Of a stretch of DNA of 18,011 nt, positions 6,704 to 14,453 are shown in pieces. The stretch's first letter is position 1; each line of letters starts with the position of its first letter. The translations under genes and the position numbers were made by a program. Where the stretch lies: the NCBI GenBank assembly GCA_012036325.1, contig JAAUPC010000021.1:1-18011 (forward strand), read 5' to 3'. Source of the stretch: Paracoccaceae bacterium. Its GTDB lineage: Bacteria > Pseudomonadota > Alphaproteobacteria > Rhodobacterales > Rhodobacteraceae. Below the pieces are notes generated by a model that did not search any database, was not told the origin of the DNA, and saw only the letters and a list, made by a program, of their open reading frames with translations.

Positions 6704-7185
6704 AGAGACCGCCCGAAATCCTGCGCTGGGAGGACATTGAAGGGCCGGAATGGTCCTACAAGGGCCGATCCGAACAGATGGGCCGCGATGCGGATTACAG
6801 CACGCATTTCGGCTTTGACCTGCTTGGTATCCACCACGTCAGGCTTGAGCCCGGTCGGCGTACATCGCTGCCACATGCCGAAAGCAATGAGGACGAGTTC
6901 ATCTTCGTGATCGAGGGGACGCCGGATGTCTGGATTGATGGGCATCTGCACCGCTTGCTGCCAGGCGATGCGGTGGGGTTCAAGGCGGGCAACGGGGTGG
7001 CGCACACGTTCCTGAACAACTCGGACACCGTGGTGAGGCTGATCGTGGCGGGAGATATGCCGAGGGCGGAGAACCGGATCGTCTATCCAATGAACCCCGA
7101 CCGGCGGCCCTTGCGCGATGACTGGTGGGAAGATGCCCCCCGCGCGGACCTTGGCCCGCATGATGGCAAGCCCGACCCACGCTAA
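6700..7185 (+). CDS. cupin-domain protein
   Basis: A 161-residue single cupin barrel. Motif 1 runs from GRRTSLPHAESNEDEFIFV to EG (residues about 52-72), with a potential metal histidine in LPHAES and the conserved glutamate of EFIFVIEG. Motif 2 is PGDAVGFKAGNGVAHTFLN, with the second histidine. The usual HxH pair of motif 1 reads HAE here, so metal binding may be non-standard. The C-terminal tail PLRDDWWEDAPRADLG is acidic and tryptophan-containing. No signal peptide, so cytosolic. Such proteins may bind sugars or small ligands or act as isomerases or dioxygenases; none can be chosen. Its ATG overlaps the ispG stop (ATGA), indicating translational coupling. Its stop is six bases from the convergent dsbA-like stop. 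Confidence 0.88.
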   Translation: MKRPPEILRWEDIEGPEWSYKGRSEQMGRDADYSTHFGFDLLGIHHVRLEPGRRTSLPHAESNEDEFIFVIEGTPDVWIDGHLHRLLPGDAVGFKAGNGVAHTFLNNSDTVVRLIVAGDMPRAENRIVYPMNPDRRPLRDDWWEDAPRADLGPHDGKPDPR

Positions 7186-7191
7186 GTCGCC

Positions 7192-7950
7192 TTAGCCTTC
7201 TTTACGAACCTCGGCCACGATCTGCTGCATGCCTTCCAAAGGCACATAGCCGCGCAGCATCACGTCTTTCAGCACGAAGGTGGGCGTACCGGAAATCTGC
7301 ATCTCATCGGCCAAGGCATGGTTGGTGGCGATGACAGACATCACCTCATCCGTGGGCATCTTGGCCAGGATCGGGGCCGGGTCATGGCCAAGATCGGCGG
7401 CCAGACGGGTCAGGGTTTCCGGCGTCGGATCGCCGCGCAGGGTGATCAGCGCGTCATGTGCGGCCTTGTAGGCGACATCGCCATGCAAGAGCCGTACCGC
7501 AATGGCGAATTGCGAGGATACCAGCGAGCCTTCGCCGAGGATCGGGAATTCCTTGATGACGTAGCGGATGTTGCCATCGGCTTTGACCAGGGTCTGCACC
7601 TCGTCATGCGCCTTGCGGCAATAGCTGCAGCGATAGTCCATGAACTCAACCAGGGTGATGTCGCCCTTTGGGTTGCCGCCAACCCAATCGGTCGGGCTGG
7701 AGAAAATCTCAGCCGCCTTTGTCTGCAAGAGCTGGGCATCGCGTTCGGCGCTGGCGATTTCTTCACGCTCGTTCAGGATGTTCATCGCCTCGATCAGGAC
7801 TTCCGGGTTTTCCAGAAGATAGGCGCGAACCTCGGCGCGCAGCGCGTCGCGTTCTGCCTGTGTCATCGCTGTCGGGCCGTCGGCCAGGGTGGGGGCGGCA
7901 AGGCTGACGACAAGGCTGGTCAGGATGCCAAGGGCGGCAAGACGGCGCAT
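7192..7950 (-). CDS. periplasmic DsbA-family thiol:disulfide oxidoreductase
   Basis: A 252-residue exported thioredoxin-fold protein. The signal peptide MRRLAALGILTSLVVSLAAP is probably cut after LAD. An N-terminal helical segment, YLLENPEVLIEAMNILNERE (44-63), resembles the ScsC N-terminal domain. The thioredoxin fold has the active site C108-S-Y-C111 in VEFMDYRCSYCRKAHDEV and the cis-proline loop SGTPTFVL near the C-terminus. It probably forms or isomerises disulfides in exported proteins. CSYC is unlike the CPHC of enteric DsbA and closer to the Com1/ScsC-like group common in alphaproteobacteria; the helical N-terminus may mediate oligomerisation. Start ATG 7950 is preceded by GGAG at seven bases. 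It is single on the minus strand, convergent with the cupin gene and divergent from amiC. Confidence 0.92.
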   Translation of the reverse strand: MRRLAALGILTSLVVSLAAPTLADGPTAMTQAERDALRAEVRAYLLENPEVLIEAMNILNEREEIASAERDAQLLQTKAAEIFSSPTDWVGGNPKGDITLVEFMDYRCSYCRKAHDEVQTLVKADGNIRYVIKEFPILGEGSLVSSQFAIAVRLLHGDVAYKAAHDALITLRGDPTPETLTRLAADLGHDPAPILAKMPTDEVMSVIATNHALADEMQISGTPTFVLKDVMLRGYVPLEGMQQIVAEVRKEG

Positions 7951-7991
7951 GGGCGGCTCCAACGAAGGGGTCCGGACAGGCCGGCTCGGGC

Positions 7992-8021
7992 ATGTTAGGG
8001 GGCGGGGGGACGGAAGATCAA
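7992..8021 (-). promoter_or_regulatory. putative promoter of the dsbA-like gene
   Basis: On the minus strand TTGATC (8021-8016) and TAACAT (7997-7992) are separated by 18 C-rich bases. Each hexamer matches consensus at four positions. Transcription would start near 7985, about 35 bases before ATG 7950. Confidence 0.4.
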
Positions 8022-8129
8022 GGCGGGAGGACCCGCCGTCGCCGTTTCGTGATGATCTTCGCCCGGAAGGATGTGCCAAGCGTGCGGCGGGGTTTGCCTT
8101 TTTGCCGCCAAGCGGGGATAAGGCGCGCG

Positions 8130-9347
8130 ATGGATATGCGCGGATGGACCCTTTGGCTGCGGCCCCTGCTTTTGTGCCTGTTGCTGGCGGTGCCTGCGGC
8201 AGGGCAGACGCTGTCGGCGCTGGCAAGGCTGGATGGTGACGCCTCAACCCTGACGCGGGTCACGGGCGGTCTGGAGTTGGGGTTTGCGATCAGCCAGCCG
8301 GTGCCCTGGCGGCTGCGGTTTCTGGACGGGCCGCCGCGGCTGGTGCTGGATACGCGCGAGGTGGACTGGACCGGCTTTGCCAGCCTGCCCTTGCGGGACC
8401 CGGTGGTCGCGATGCGGGCGGGTAGTTTCCGGCCCGGCTGGTCGCGGTTGGTGGTGGAACTGGCCGGGCCGCAGCGGGTGGTTGCGTCAGAGATGACCAC
8501 CGGACCGGAAGGCGCGGTGATCCGTGTCACGCTGGCGCCCTCGGATGCCGAAAGCTTTGCGGCTGAGGCGGCGCGTCCCGACCTTGCGGAATGGGCCACC
8601 CCGGACGCGGCGGAAATCATGGCACCCCTGCCGGAAGGCGCGGGGCCGGTCGTGGTGGTGCTGGACCCCGGCCATGGCGGGATCGACCCCGGCGCAGAGC
8701 GTGACGGCCAGACCGAAGCCGCGCTGATGCTGACCTTCGCGCGGGAGTTGAAAGAGGTCCTTCTGCGCGATGGCCGCTTTGCCGTGGTGATGACCCGGGA
8801 TGACGATGTGTTCGTGCCCCTGGAAACCCGCACCTCCATCGCGCGCGAAGCGGGGGCGGATATTTTCCTGTCCTTGCACGCGGACGCCTTGGCCGAGGGT
8901 GAGGCGCAGGGGGCCACGGTCTATACCCTGGACGAGGACGCGACCGATGCGGCCAGCGCCGCTCTGGCCGAACGGCATGACCGGGATGACCTTTTGGCAG
9001 GCGTGGACCTGACCGAACAGGATGATGTGGTGGCCGAAGTGCTGATGGACATGGCCCGCACCGAAACCCAGCCCCGGACCGACCGGCTGGCCGAGGCGAT
9101 TGTTGGCGCGATCAAGGCGGCCGAGATTCGCATGCACCGCCGCCCCCGGCAAAGCGGCGGTTTCTCGGTCCTGAAGTCGCCGGACATTCCGTCGGTGCTG
9201 CTGGAATTGGGGTTCCTGTCATCGGAACGTGACTATACCCGGCTGGTTGATCCGGTCTGGCGCGCCAGGATGGCCGAGGCGATCCGGGCGGCCCTGGTCA
9301 GCTGGGACGTGGGCGAATCCGGTCTGCGGGACCTGGACGCGGACTGA
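8130..9347 (+). CDS. amiC: N-acetylmuramoyl-L-alanine amidase, AmiC type
   Basis: A 405-residue exported zinc amidase that cuts the bond between MurNAc and the stem peptide, used for septum splitting. A hydrophobic signal (WLRPLLLCLLLAVPAAGQ, about 7-24) is followed by an AMIN-type domain (about 30-130: WRLRFLDGPPRLVLDTREV, RLVVELAGPQRVV). An Amidase_3 domain follows from about 173 (VVVLDPGHGGIDPG). Ligand and catalytic residues are H182, E196 in QTEAALML, H250 in LHADA and E359 in LLELGFLS. ATG 8130 is chosen because AAGG lies six bases upstream and a signal peptide follows at once; longer open frame upstream has no such features. It precedes mrcA, so two opposing wall enzymes, a hydrolase and a synthase, are adjacent, although mrcA seems to have its own promoter. 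Confidence 0.94.
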   Translation: MDMRGWTLWLRPLLLCLLLAVPAAGQTLSALARLDGDASTLTRVTGGLELGFAISQPVPWRLRFLDGPPRLVLDTREVDWTGFASLPLRDPVVAMRAGSFRPGWSRLVVELAGPQRVVASEMTTGPEGAVIRVTLAPSDAESFAAEAARPDLAEWATPDAAEIMAPLPEGAGPVVVVLDPGHGGIDPGAERDGQTEAALMLTFARELKEVLLRDGRFAVVMTRDDDVFVPLETRTSIAREAGADIFLSLHADALAEGEAQGATVYTLDEDATDAASAALAERHDRDDLLAGVDLTEQDDVVAEVLMDMARTETQPRTDRLAEAIVGAIKAAEIRMHRRPRQSGGFSVLKSPDIPSVLLELGFLSSERDYTRLVDPVWRARMAEAIRAALVSWDVGESGLRDLDAD

Positions 9348-9395
9348 GCGCCCGCGAAACCCCGCTGCAATGACATATCGTGATCGGCCAAGGTT

Positions 9396-9422
9396 TTGAC
9401 GGGGCCGCGCGTCTGGTATAGT
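9396..9422 (+). promoter_or_regulatory. putative promoter of mrcA
   Basis: TTGACG (9396-9401) and TATAGT (9417-9422) each match consensus at five of six positions, but the spacer is only 15 bases. A start near 9429 would give a leader of about 24 bases containing GGAG (9441-9444). The hexamers are the best pair in the window; the short spacer is the weak point. Confidence 0.5.
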
Positions 9423-9452
9423 GCAAAGGACCGGGAACACGGAGACTGTCGG

Positions 9453-12002
9453 GTGCTACGCTTTATCGGGTCAGCCTTGGGCGGCATATTCTCAGCGGCA
9501 ACGCTGGGTCTGATCTTTGCCGCGCTGACGGTGGGCGGGATTTTCTATATGTATTCCCGTGACTTGCCCAGCCATGAGAACCTGGCCCAATACACCCCCG
9601 CCACGATCAGCCGGATCTATTCCGGCGAAGGCCAGATCATCGACGAATTCGCTGAAGAGCGGCGGTTGTTTGTGGCGTCGGAAGATATTCCCGCCCTTGT
9701 GAAGCAGGCCTTCATCAGCGCCGAGGACAAGAATTTCTACAATCACCACGGCTATGATACCCGCAGCATGGTGGCGGCGCTGGTTGAGGCGGTGCAGACC
9801 CGGGGCGAACGGGTGCGCGGCGCGTCGACCATCACGCAGCAGGTGATGAAGAACTTCCTTCTGTCGTCGGACCGGACGGCGGAACGCAAGATCAAGGAAA
9901 TCATCCTGGCCACGCGGGTTGAAACCGCGATGACAAAGGAAAAGATCCTTGAGCTTTACCTGAACGAGATTTTCCTGGGTCAGAACTCCTACGGGGTGGC
10001 GGCGGCGGCGCAGACTTATTTCAACAAGGCCCTGCAAGAACTGACCGTGGCCGAGGTTGCCTATCTTGCCGCCCTTGCGCAGCGGCCGGGCAACTTGCAC
10101 CCGGTGCGGCAGCAGGAAGACGCAATCTCGCGGCGGAACTATGTTCTGGGTGAGATGCTGGACAACGGCTATATCGACCAGGCCCAGTATGATGTGGCGG
10201 TGGCAGACCCGCTGTTGACCGTGCAGGGCGGCGACTATGAGGCGTTCCGGGAATCGCTTCCCCCCCGTGACTATTTCACCGATGAAATCCGCCGCCAGCT
10301 TTCCGGCACCTTCGGGGAAGACGAGTTTTTCTCGGGTGGTCTGACGATCCGAGCCACGGTCGACGCCGACCTGCAAGAGGCCGCCGCCGCCGCCCTGCGC
10401 AAGGGGCTGGAGAAATACGACCGCGATCAGGGCATCTGGCGCGGCACGGGTCAGGTTCTGCCGCCTGAAGCGTTGGCGTCGGAAGCGACGTGGCGAGAGG
10501 CGCTGGCCACCCTGGAAGTGCCGCGCGACGTGGCGACCTGGTTCCCCGCCGTGGTGCTTGAGGTGGGCGAACGCGACGCCCGCATCGGCATTGAAGGCGT
10601 GATGGATGATGAGGATGGCCATTTCATCCCGGCCGAAGACGTGACCTGGGCCCGCAAGCAACTGGCTGACGGTGATCTTGGCCGCCGCGCGCAGGTGGCG
10701 GGTGACCTTCTGGCCGTGGGCGAGGTGGTGCTGGTCCGCGCCGTCACCAATGACGACGGCACCTTCAAGCGCTGGTCCTTGCGGCAGGTGCCCGAAGTTC
10801 AAGGCGCCTTCATGGCGATGGACGTGAACACGGGCCGTGTCCTCGCCATGCAGGGCGGGTTCAGCTATCAGGATTCCGTCTTCAACCGCACGACGCAAGC
10901 CACGCGGCAGCCGGGGTCAAGCTTCAAGCCCTTTGTCTATGCGGCGGCCCTAGACAGCGGTTTTACCCCCGCCACCATCGTCGTCGACGCGCCGATCGAG
11001 ATTGACACCCCGCAGGGCCTTTGGACGCCCAAGAACGCCTCAAACCGGTTCTACGGGCCTACCCCGCTGCGCACCGGGGTTGAGCAGAGCCGTAACCTGA
11101 TGACGGTGCGGATCGCGCAGGAAATCGGGATGCAGACGGTTGCGGGCTATGCCGAACGCTTTGGCGTCTATGACCGGATGGGGCCGTTCCTGGCCAACTC
11201 GCTTGGCGCGCAGGAAACCACGCTCTTCAAGATGGTGGCCGCCTATGCCATGTTCGCCAATGGCGGTGAGAGGGTGGAACCCACGCTGGTGGACAGGGTG
11301 CAAGACCGCTATGGCCGCACGGTCTATCGCCATGACCAGCGGGTCTGCGAAGACTGCGCCGCGGCTGACCTGCCGGCCGGGCAGGGTGTCACCATCACCA
11401 CCAACCGTGAGCGTGTGATGAATGCGATCACCGCCTATCAGCTGACCAGCATGATGGAAGGTGTCGTCCAGCGCGGCACGGCGGCGGGGATCAACCTGCC
11501 GGTGCCAGTGGCGGGCAAGACCGGCACGACGAACGACAGCAAGGACGTCTGGTTCATCGGCTATACCAGCAACATCGCGGCGGGCTGCTACATCGGCTAT
11601 GACCAGCCGCGCACGATGCAGGGTGCGTCGGGTGGGGGGTTCTGCGGCCCGGTGTTCGAGGATTTCATGGAGGTCGCCATTGAGAAGTTCGGCGGCACCA
11701 AGTTCGCCGTGCCGCCGGGCGGCTATTTCATCAAGATCGACCGGTTCAGCGGCCAGCAACTGCCGGACGATGCCAGCGGCGACAATGTGGTGGCCGAATA
11801 CTTCCGCGAAGGTGAGATCCCGATCTTTGGCCTGGGCGCGTTGGTGGACGGCGGCTTTGCCATGGGGGAAAACCTGCCCCTATTCGCCTATGGCGAGGGT
11901 GAGGGGGACAGTGGCGCCACCATCACCACCTCGGAAGGTGAGACGGTCGTCGTGCCGAAAAAGGCCGATTTTGGCACCGTTTCTTCTGGCGGTCTGTACT
12001 GA
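9453..12002 (+). CDS. mrcA: penicillin-binding protein 1A (bifunctional glycosyltransferase/transpeptidase)
   Basis: An 849-residue class A PBP that polymerises lipid II and cross-links peptidoglycan in the periplasm. It has a short cytoplasmic start and one membrane anchor (about 12-34, ending in YMYSRDLPSHENLAQYTP). The GT51 domain contains E91 in SAEDKNFYNHHG, RGASTITQQVMKN and KEKILELYLNEIFLG. A central OB-like insertion spans about 330-440. The transpeptidase has S489-S-F-K492 in QPGSSFKPF, S546-R-N548 and K689-T-G in AGKTGTTNDSKDVWF. All catalytic motifs are intact. Translation probably begins at GTG 9453, eight bases after GGAG, because the protein then starts VLRFIGSALGGIF as relatives do; there is no better ATG. 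A strong hairpin follows the stop. Confidence 0.96.
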   Translation: MLRFIGSALGGIFSAATLGLIFAALTVGGIFYMYSRDLPSHENLAQYTPATISRIYSGEGQIIDEFAEERRLFVASEDIPALVKQAFISAEDKNFYNHHGYDTRSMVAALVEAVQTRGERVRGASTITQQVMKNFLLSSDRTAERKIKEIILATRVETAMTKEKILELYLNEIFLGQNSYGVAAAAQTYFNKALQELTVAEVAYLAALAQRPGNLHPVRQQEDAISRRNYVLGEMLDNGYIDQAQYDVAVADPLLTVQGGDYEAFRESLPPRDYFTDEIRRQLSGTFGEDEFFSGGLTIRATVDADLQEAAAAALRKGLEKYDRDQGIWRGTGQVLPPEALASEATWREALATLEVPRDVATWFPAVVLEVGERDARIGIEGVMDDEDGHFIPAEDVTWARKQLADGDLGRRAQVAGDLLAVGEVVLVRAVTNDDGTFKRWSLRQVPEVQGAFMAMDVNTGRVLAMQGGFSYQDSVFNRTTQATRQPGSSFKPFVYAAALDSGFTPATIVVDAPIEIDTPQGLWTPKNASNRFYGPTPLRTGVEQSRNLMTVRIAQEIGMQTVAGYAERFGVYDRMGPFLANSLGAQETTLFKMVAAYAMFANGGERVEPTLVDRVQDRYGRTVYRHDQRVCEDCAAADLPAGQGVTITTNRERVMNAITAYQLTSMMEGVVQRGTAAGINLPVPVAGKTGTTNDSKDVWFIGYTSNIAAGCYIGYDQPRTMQGASGGGFCGPVFEDFMEVAIEKFGGTKFAVPPGGYFIKIDRFSGQQLPDDASGDNVVAEYFREGEIPIFGLGALVDGGFAMGENLPLFAYGEGEGDSGATITTSEGETVVVPKKADFGTVSSGGLY

Positions 12003-12017
12003 TACCGCAGCCTTTGC

Positions 12018-12047
12018 AAGGCCGCGCCCTTGCCGGGGCGCGGCCTT
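12018..12047 (+). terminator. strong hairpin after mrcA
   Basis: AAGGCCGCGCCC (12018-12029) and GGGCGCGGCCTT (12036-12047) form a perfect 12-bp stem with a six-base loop, 16 bases after the mrcA stop. No U-rich tract follows (CCCGTTATC), so it may stabilise the 3' end or act as a weak intrinsic terminator. Confidence 0.6.
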
Positions 12048-12091
12048 CCCGTTATCACGCCCCGAACACCGACCCTAGGACTTGACCCGAC

Positions 12092-13218
12092 ATGCGCGCC
12101 GAAACCCAAGGCAATATCGAAGCCATCGAAAAGACGCTGAAGCTTCTGGCGCAGCGGATGGACCTTGAGACCGCGCCGCATCGTCTGGAAGAGTTTGACG
12201 CGATGATCGAAGCGCCGGACCTGTGGAACGACCCGGCCAAGGCGCAAAAGCTGATGCGCGACCGTCAGGCGCTGATCGACGCGCTTGGCACCTACAAGCT
12301 GATCGACAGCGGCTTGCGCGACAATGTCGAGCTGATTGAAATGGGCGAGGCCGAGGGCGACGCCGAGATCGTGAGTGAGGCCGAGGCCGCGCTGGCAGAC
12401 CTGGCCCAGCTTGCGGCGGGCAAAGAGCTTGAGGCGCTGTTGGACGGTGAGGCGGATGCCAATGACACTTCCTGGAAATAAACGCAGGCGCCGGGGGCAC
12501 CGAAAGCTGTGACTGGGCCAGCATGCTGGCGCGGATGTATGTCCGCTGGGCCGAAAAGCGCGGCTTTACGGTTGAACTTCAGTCTGAAACCGAAGGCGAA
12601 GGCGCGGGCATCAAATCGGCCAGCTACAAGATCAGCGGCAAGAACGCCTATGGCTGGCTGAAGTCCGAGGCGGGCGTCCACCGTCTGGTGCGGATCAGCC
12701 CCTATGACAGCGCCGCGCGGCGGCATACGTCGTTCAGCAGCGTCTGGGTCTATCCGGTGGTGGATGACAACATCGAGATCGAGGTGCTGGACAAGGATAT
12801 TCGGATCGACACCTACCGGTCGTCAGGCGCGGGCGGGCAGCACGTCAACAAGACCGACTCGGCCGTGCGGATCACGCACTTTCCGACCAATATCGTCGTG
12901 ACTTCCAGCCTGAAGTCGCAGCACCAGAACCGCGACATCGCGATGAAGGCGCTGAAAAGCCGCCTTTATCAGATGGAGTTGGACAAGCGGAACGCAGCCG
13001 TCCTTGAGGCGCATGAAAACAAGGGTGATGCGGGTTGGGGCAACCAGATCCGGTCTTACGTTTTGCAGCCCTATCAGATGGTGAAAGACCTGCGGACGGG
13101 ATATGAAACCTCGGATTCCTCGGGCGTGCTGGATGGCGATCTGGACGGGTTCATGTCGGCCACGCTGGCGCTGAAGGCCAGCGGCAAGAAGCGCAGCGAT
13201 TTCGAGGATGTGGACTGA
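12092..13218 (+). pseudogene. prfB: peptide chain release factor 2 gene, reading frame interrupted by one base
   Basis: RF2 ends translation at UGA and UAA. Read with one restored base the gene gives about 375 residues, the normal length. The N-terminal helical domain runs from MRAETQGNIEAIEKTLKLLA to LEALLDGEADANDT. The frame then hits TAA at 12479-12481, but the frame starting at 12469 continues FLEINAGAGGTESCDWASML to the end. Visible there are the anticodon-recognition region RISPYDSAARRHTSF, where SPY replaces the enteric SPF (as I recall from other alphaproteobacteria), and the catalytic GGQ in SGAGGQHVNKTDSAV. There is no in-frame UGA near codon 26, so the classical autoregulatory +1 shift is absent; the break near codon 125 needs a -1 change. 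RF2 is essential and nearby genes use UGA stops, so a sequence error is the likelier cause. Start ATG 12092. Confidence 0.88.
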
Positions 13219-13235
13219 GCGTCCGGCTTTCCGCA

Positions 13236-13260
13236 CCTTGCCCCTTTCGCCCGGGCAAGG
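13236..13260 (+). terminator. hairpin after prfB
   Basis: CCTTGCCC (13236-13243) and GGGCAAGG (13253-13260) form an eight-base-pair stem around a nine-base loop, 17 bases after the prfB stop. There is no U-tract, so intrinsic termination is uncertain. Confidence 0.4.
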
Positions 13261-13295
13261 TCTGATGCGGCAAATGTCCTTGTCAGGAAGGCTGC

Positions 13296-14390
13296 ATGCG
13301 CGCCGCGATCCTTGCCCTCGTCCTTGGGATTGGCAGTTCCCTGTCCGGCCATGCCCAGACCCTCACACCCCTTGATTGTGGGGCGCGAGAGGGGTGCGAG
13401 CGTGCCTATCTGATCGCCGGGTTTCACCGCCTTGATGCGCGGCCTGTCGCCCTGCCGGGCAACCGGATCGCGCTTTTGGGCATGGACGGGCTGGAGGAAG
13501 ACGCGACCCTTTGGCTGATTGACCCCTCGATGACCGACGGAACGGTTGCCGGTGCCGTCGAGGTTGAGGTGGACGGGCCAGAGCTTTCGATGACCCGGGC
13601 CCAGTTGCTGGACGGTGACCCGGTCTTTGCGGAAATCTCGGCCAAGGGTGTTTTCTTTGCGCTTTTCGTGCAGCGGACACAGGGCCTGACCTTGCGCTTT
13701 TTCGGAGCATCGGGAAAGCCGATGGGCGTGGTGAAGCGGCCCTTCCTGGACCCTTGGCCCAGCCCGTATGACCTTGAATGGTCGCCGGTGAGCCTTTTCG
13801 CCCGCTTCGTCGGGATGAACGCCCTGCGCTTTGAAGAAACCGGCCTGCGGCTTGACTATGCCGGGCTGTCGGTGATGGCAGATTACGCGACGGGTGAGGT
13901 GACCTACCTTGGCCCCGAGACAGGCAAAGGCGGCAACATGGCCGAGCTTCTGGACCCGGCCTTCGACCCGGTGGGTCAGGAAAGCTATTGGTTCGGCGCG
14001 GGCCTTGCTGCGGCCACGAATTACCCGGCAGATGGCTTTGAGGCGCAGCTTGCGCTGTTGCAGGATTTGCAGACCCGCATCCCCTATGCCTTGCCGCCCA
14101 AGCCCGAAAGCGGCGACCGCGTGCTGGATGGCAATGCGGCCATCGATTATGTGCTGACCTTCGCAGAAATGATTATGACGCCCGACGACAAACGGCTTGC
14201 GGTCTTGCGGCGCGAGGATGCGGGCACGACCCTGCAGGTCTATGACACGGGTTCGGGCAAGCTGACCTGGTCGTCCGCACTGCCGAGCGATCCGGTCAAT
14301 GACTCGACCCTGGTCTGGGCCGAGGATGGCGCGTTGGTCCATGTTCTGCAATCCGCTGCCGGGACTGAGCTTTATCTCTACCAGCCCTGA
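13296..14390 (+). CDS. secreted protein of unknown function
   Basis: A 364-residue exported protein. ATG 13296 follows AGGAAG by five bases. The signal peptide is MRAAILALVLGIGSSLSGHA, with cleavage near GHAQ. Right after it, C28 and C34 (PLDCGAREGCERA) are the only cysteines and could form a small disulfide loop. The remainder is rich in short strands and turns (NRIALLGMDGLEEDATLWLI, DDKRLAVLRREDAGTTLQVY, GKLTWSSALPSD, LVHVLQSAAGTELYLY). This suggests repeated beta blades, perhaps a propeller, but I cannot count blades reliably and see no catalytic motif. A QESYWFGAGLAAATNYPADGF segment is distinctive. No family name is justified. It sits between prfB and a DUF2189 gene on the same strand. 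Confidence 0.82.
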   Translation: MRAAILALVLGIGSSLSGHAQTLTPLDCGAREGCERAYLIAGFHRLDARPVALPGNRIALLGMDGLEEDATLWLIDPSMTDGTVAGAVEVEVDGPELSMTRAQLLDGDPVFAEISAKGVFFALFVQRTQGLTLRFFGASGKPMGVVKRPFLDPWPSPYDLEWSPVSLFARFVGMNALRFEETGLRLDYAGLSVMADYATGEVTYLGPETGKGGNMAELLDPAFDPVGQESYWFGAGLAAATNYPADGFEAQLALLQDLQTRIPYALPPKPESGDRVLDGNAAIDYVLTFAEMIMTPDDKRLAVLRREDAGTTLQVYDTGSGKLTWSSALPSDPVNDSTLVWAEDGALVHVLQSAAGTELYLYQP

Positions 14391-14394
14391 CCAC

Positions 14395-14424
14395 TTGCCT
14401 GGGCCGCCCCTTCTCCGCTAGCCT
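14395..14424 (+). promoter_or_regulatory. putative promoter of the DUF2189 gene
   Basis: TTGCCT (14395-14400) and TAGCCT (14419-14424) are 18 bases apart, resembling the TTGCCG/TATGCT pair before ispG. It leaves a leader of about 24 bases with a strong GGAGGAGGAG purine run before ATG 14454. Weak hexamers; inferred. Confidence 0.35.
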
Positions 14425-14453
14425 TGGTGGCGTCTTCGGGAGGAGGAGCCGCC

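Noticed and set aside
8094..8122. Promoter TTGCCT-N17-GATAAG directly before amiC
   Set aside because: Transcription would start at the ATG itself, making a leaderless message, although an AAGG binding site is present; probably a chance match.
12092..12481. Classical programmed +1 frameshift in prfB
   Set aside because: There is no in-frame UGA around codon 26, the break is near codon 125, the stop is UAA, and the required change is -1.
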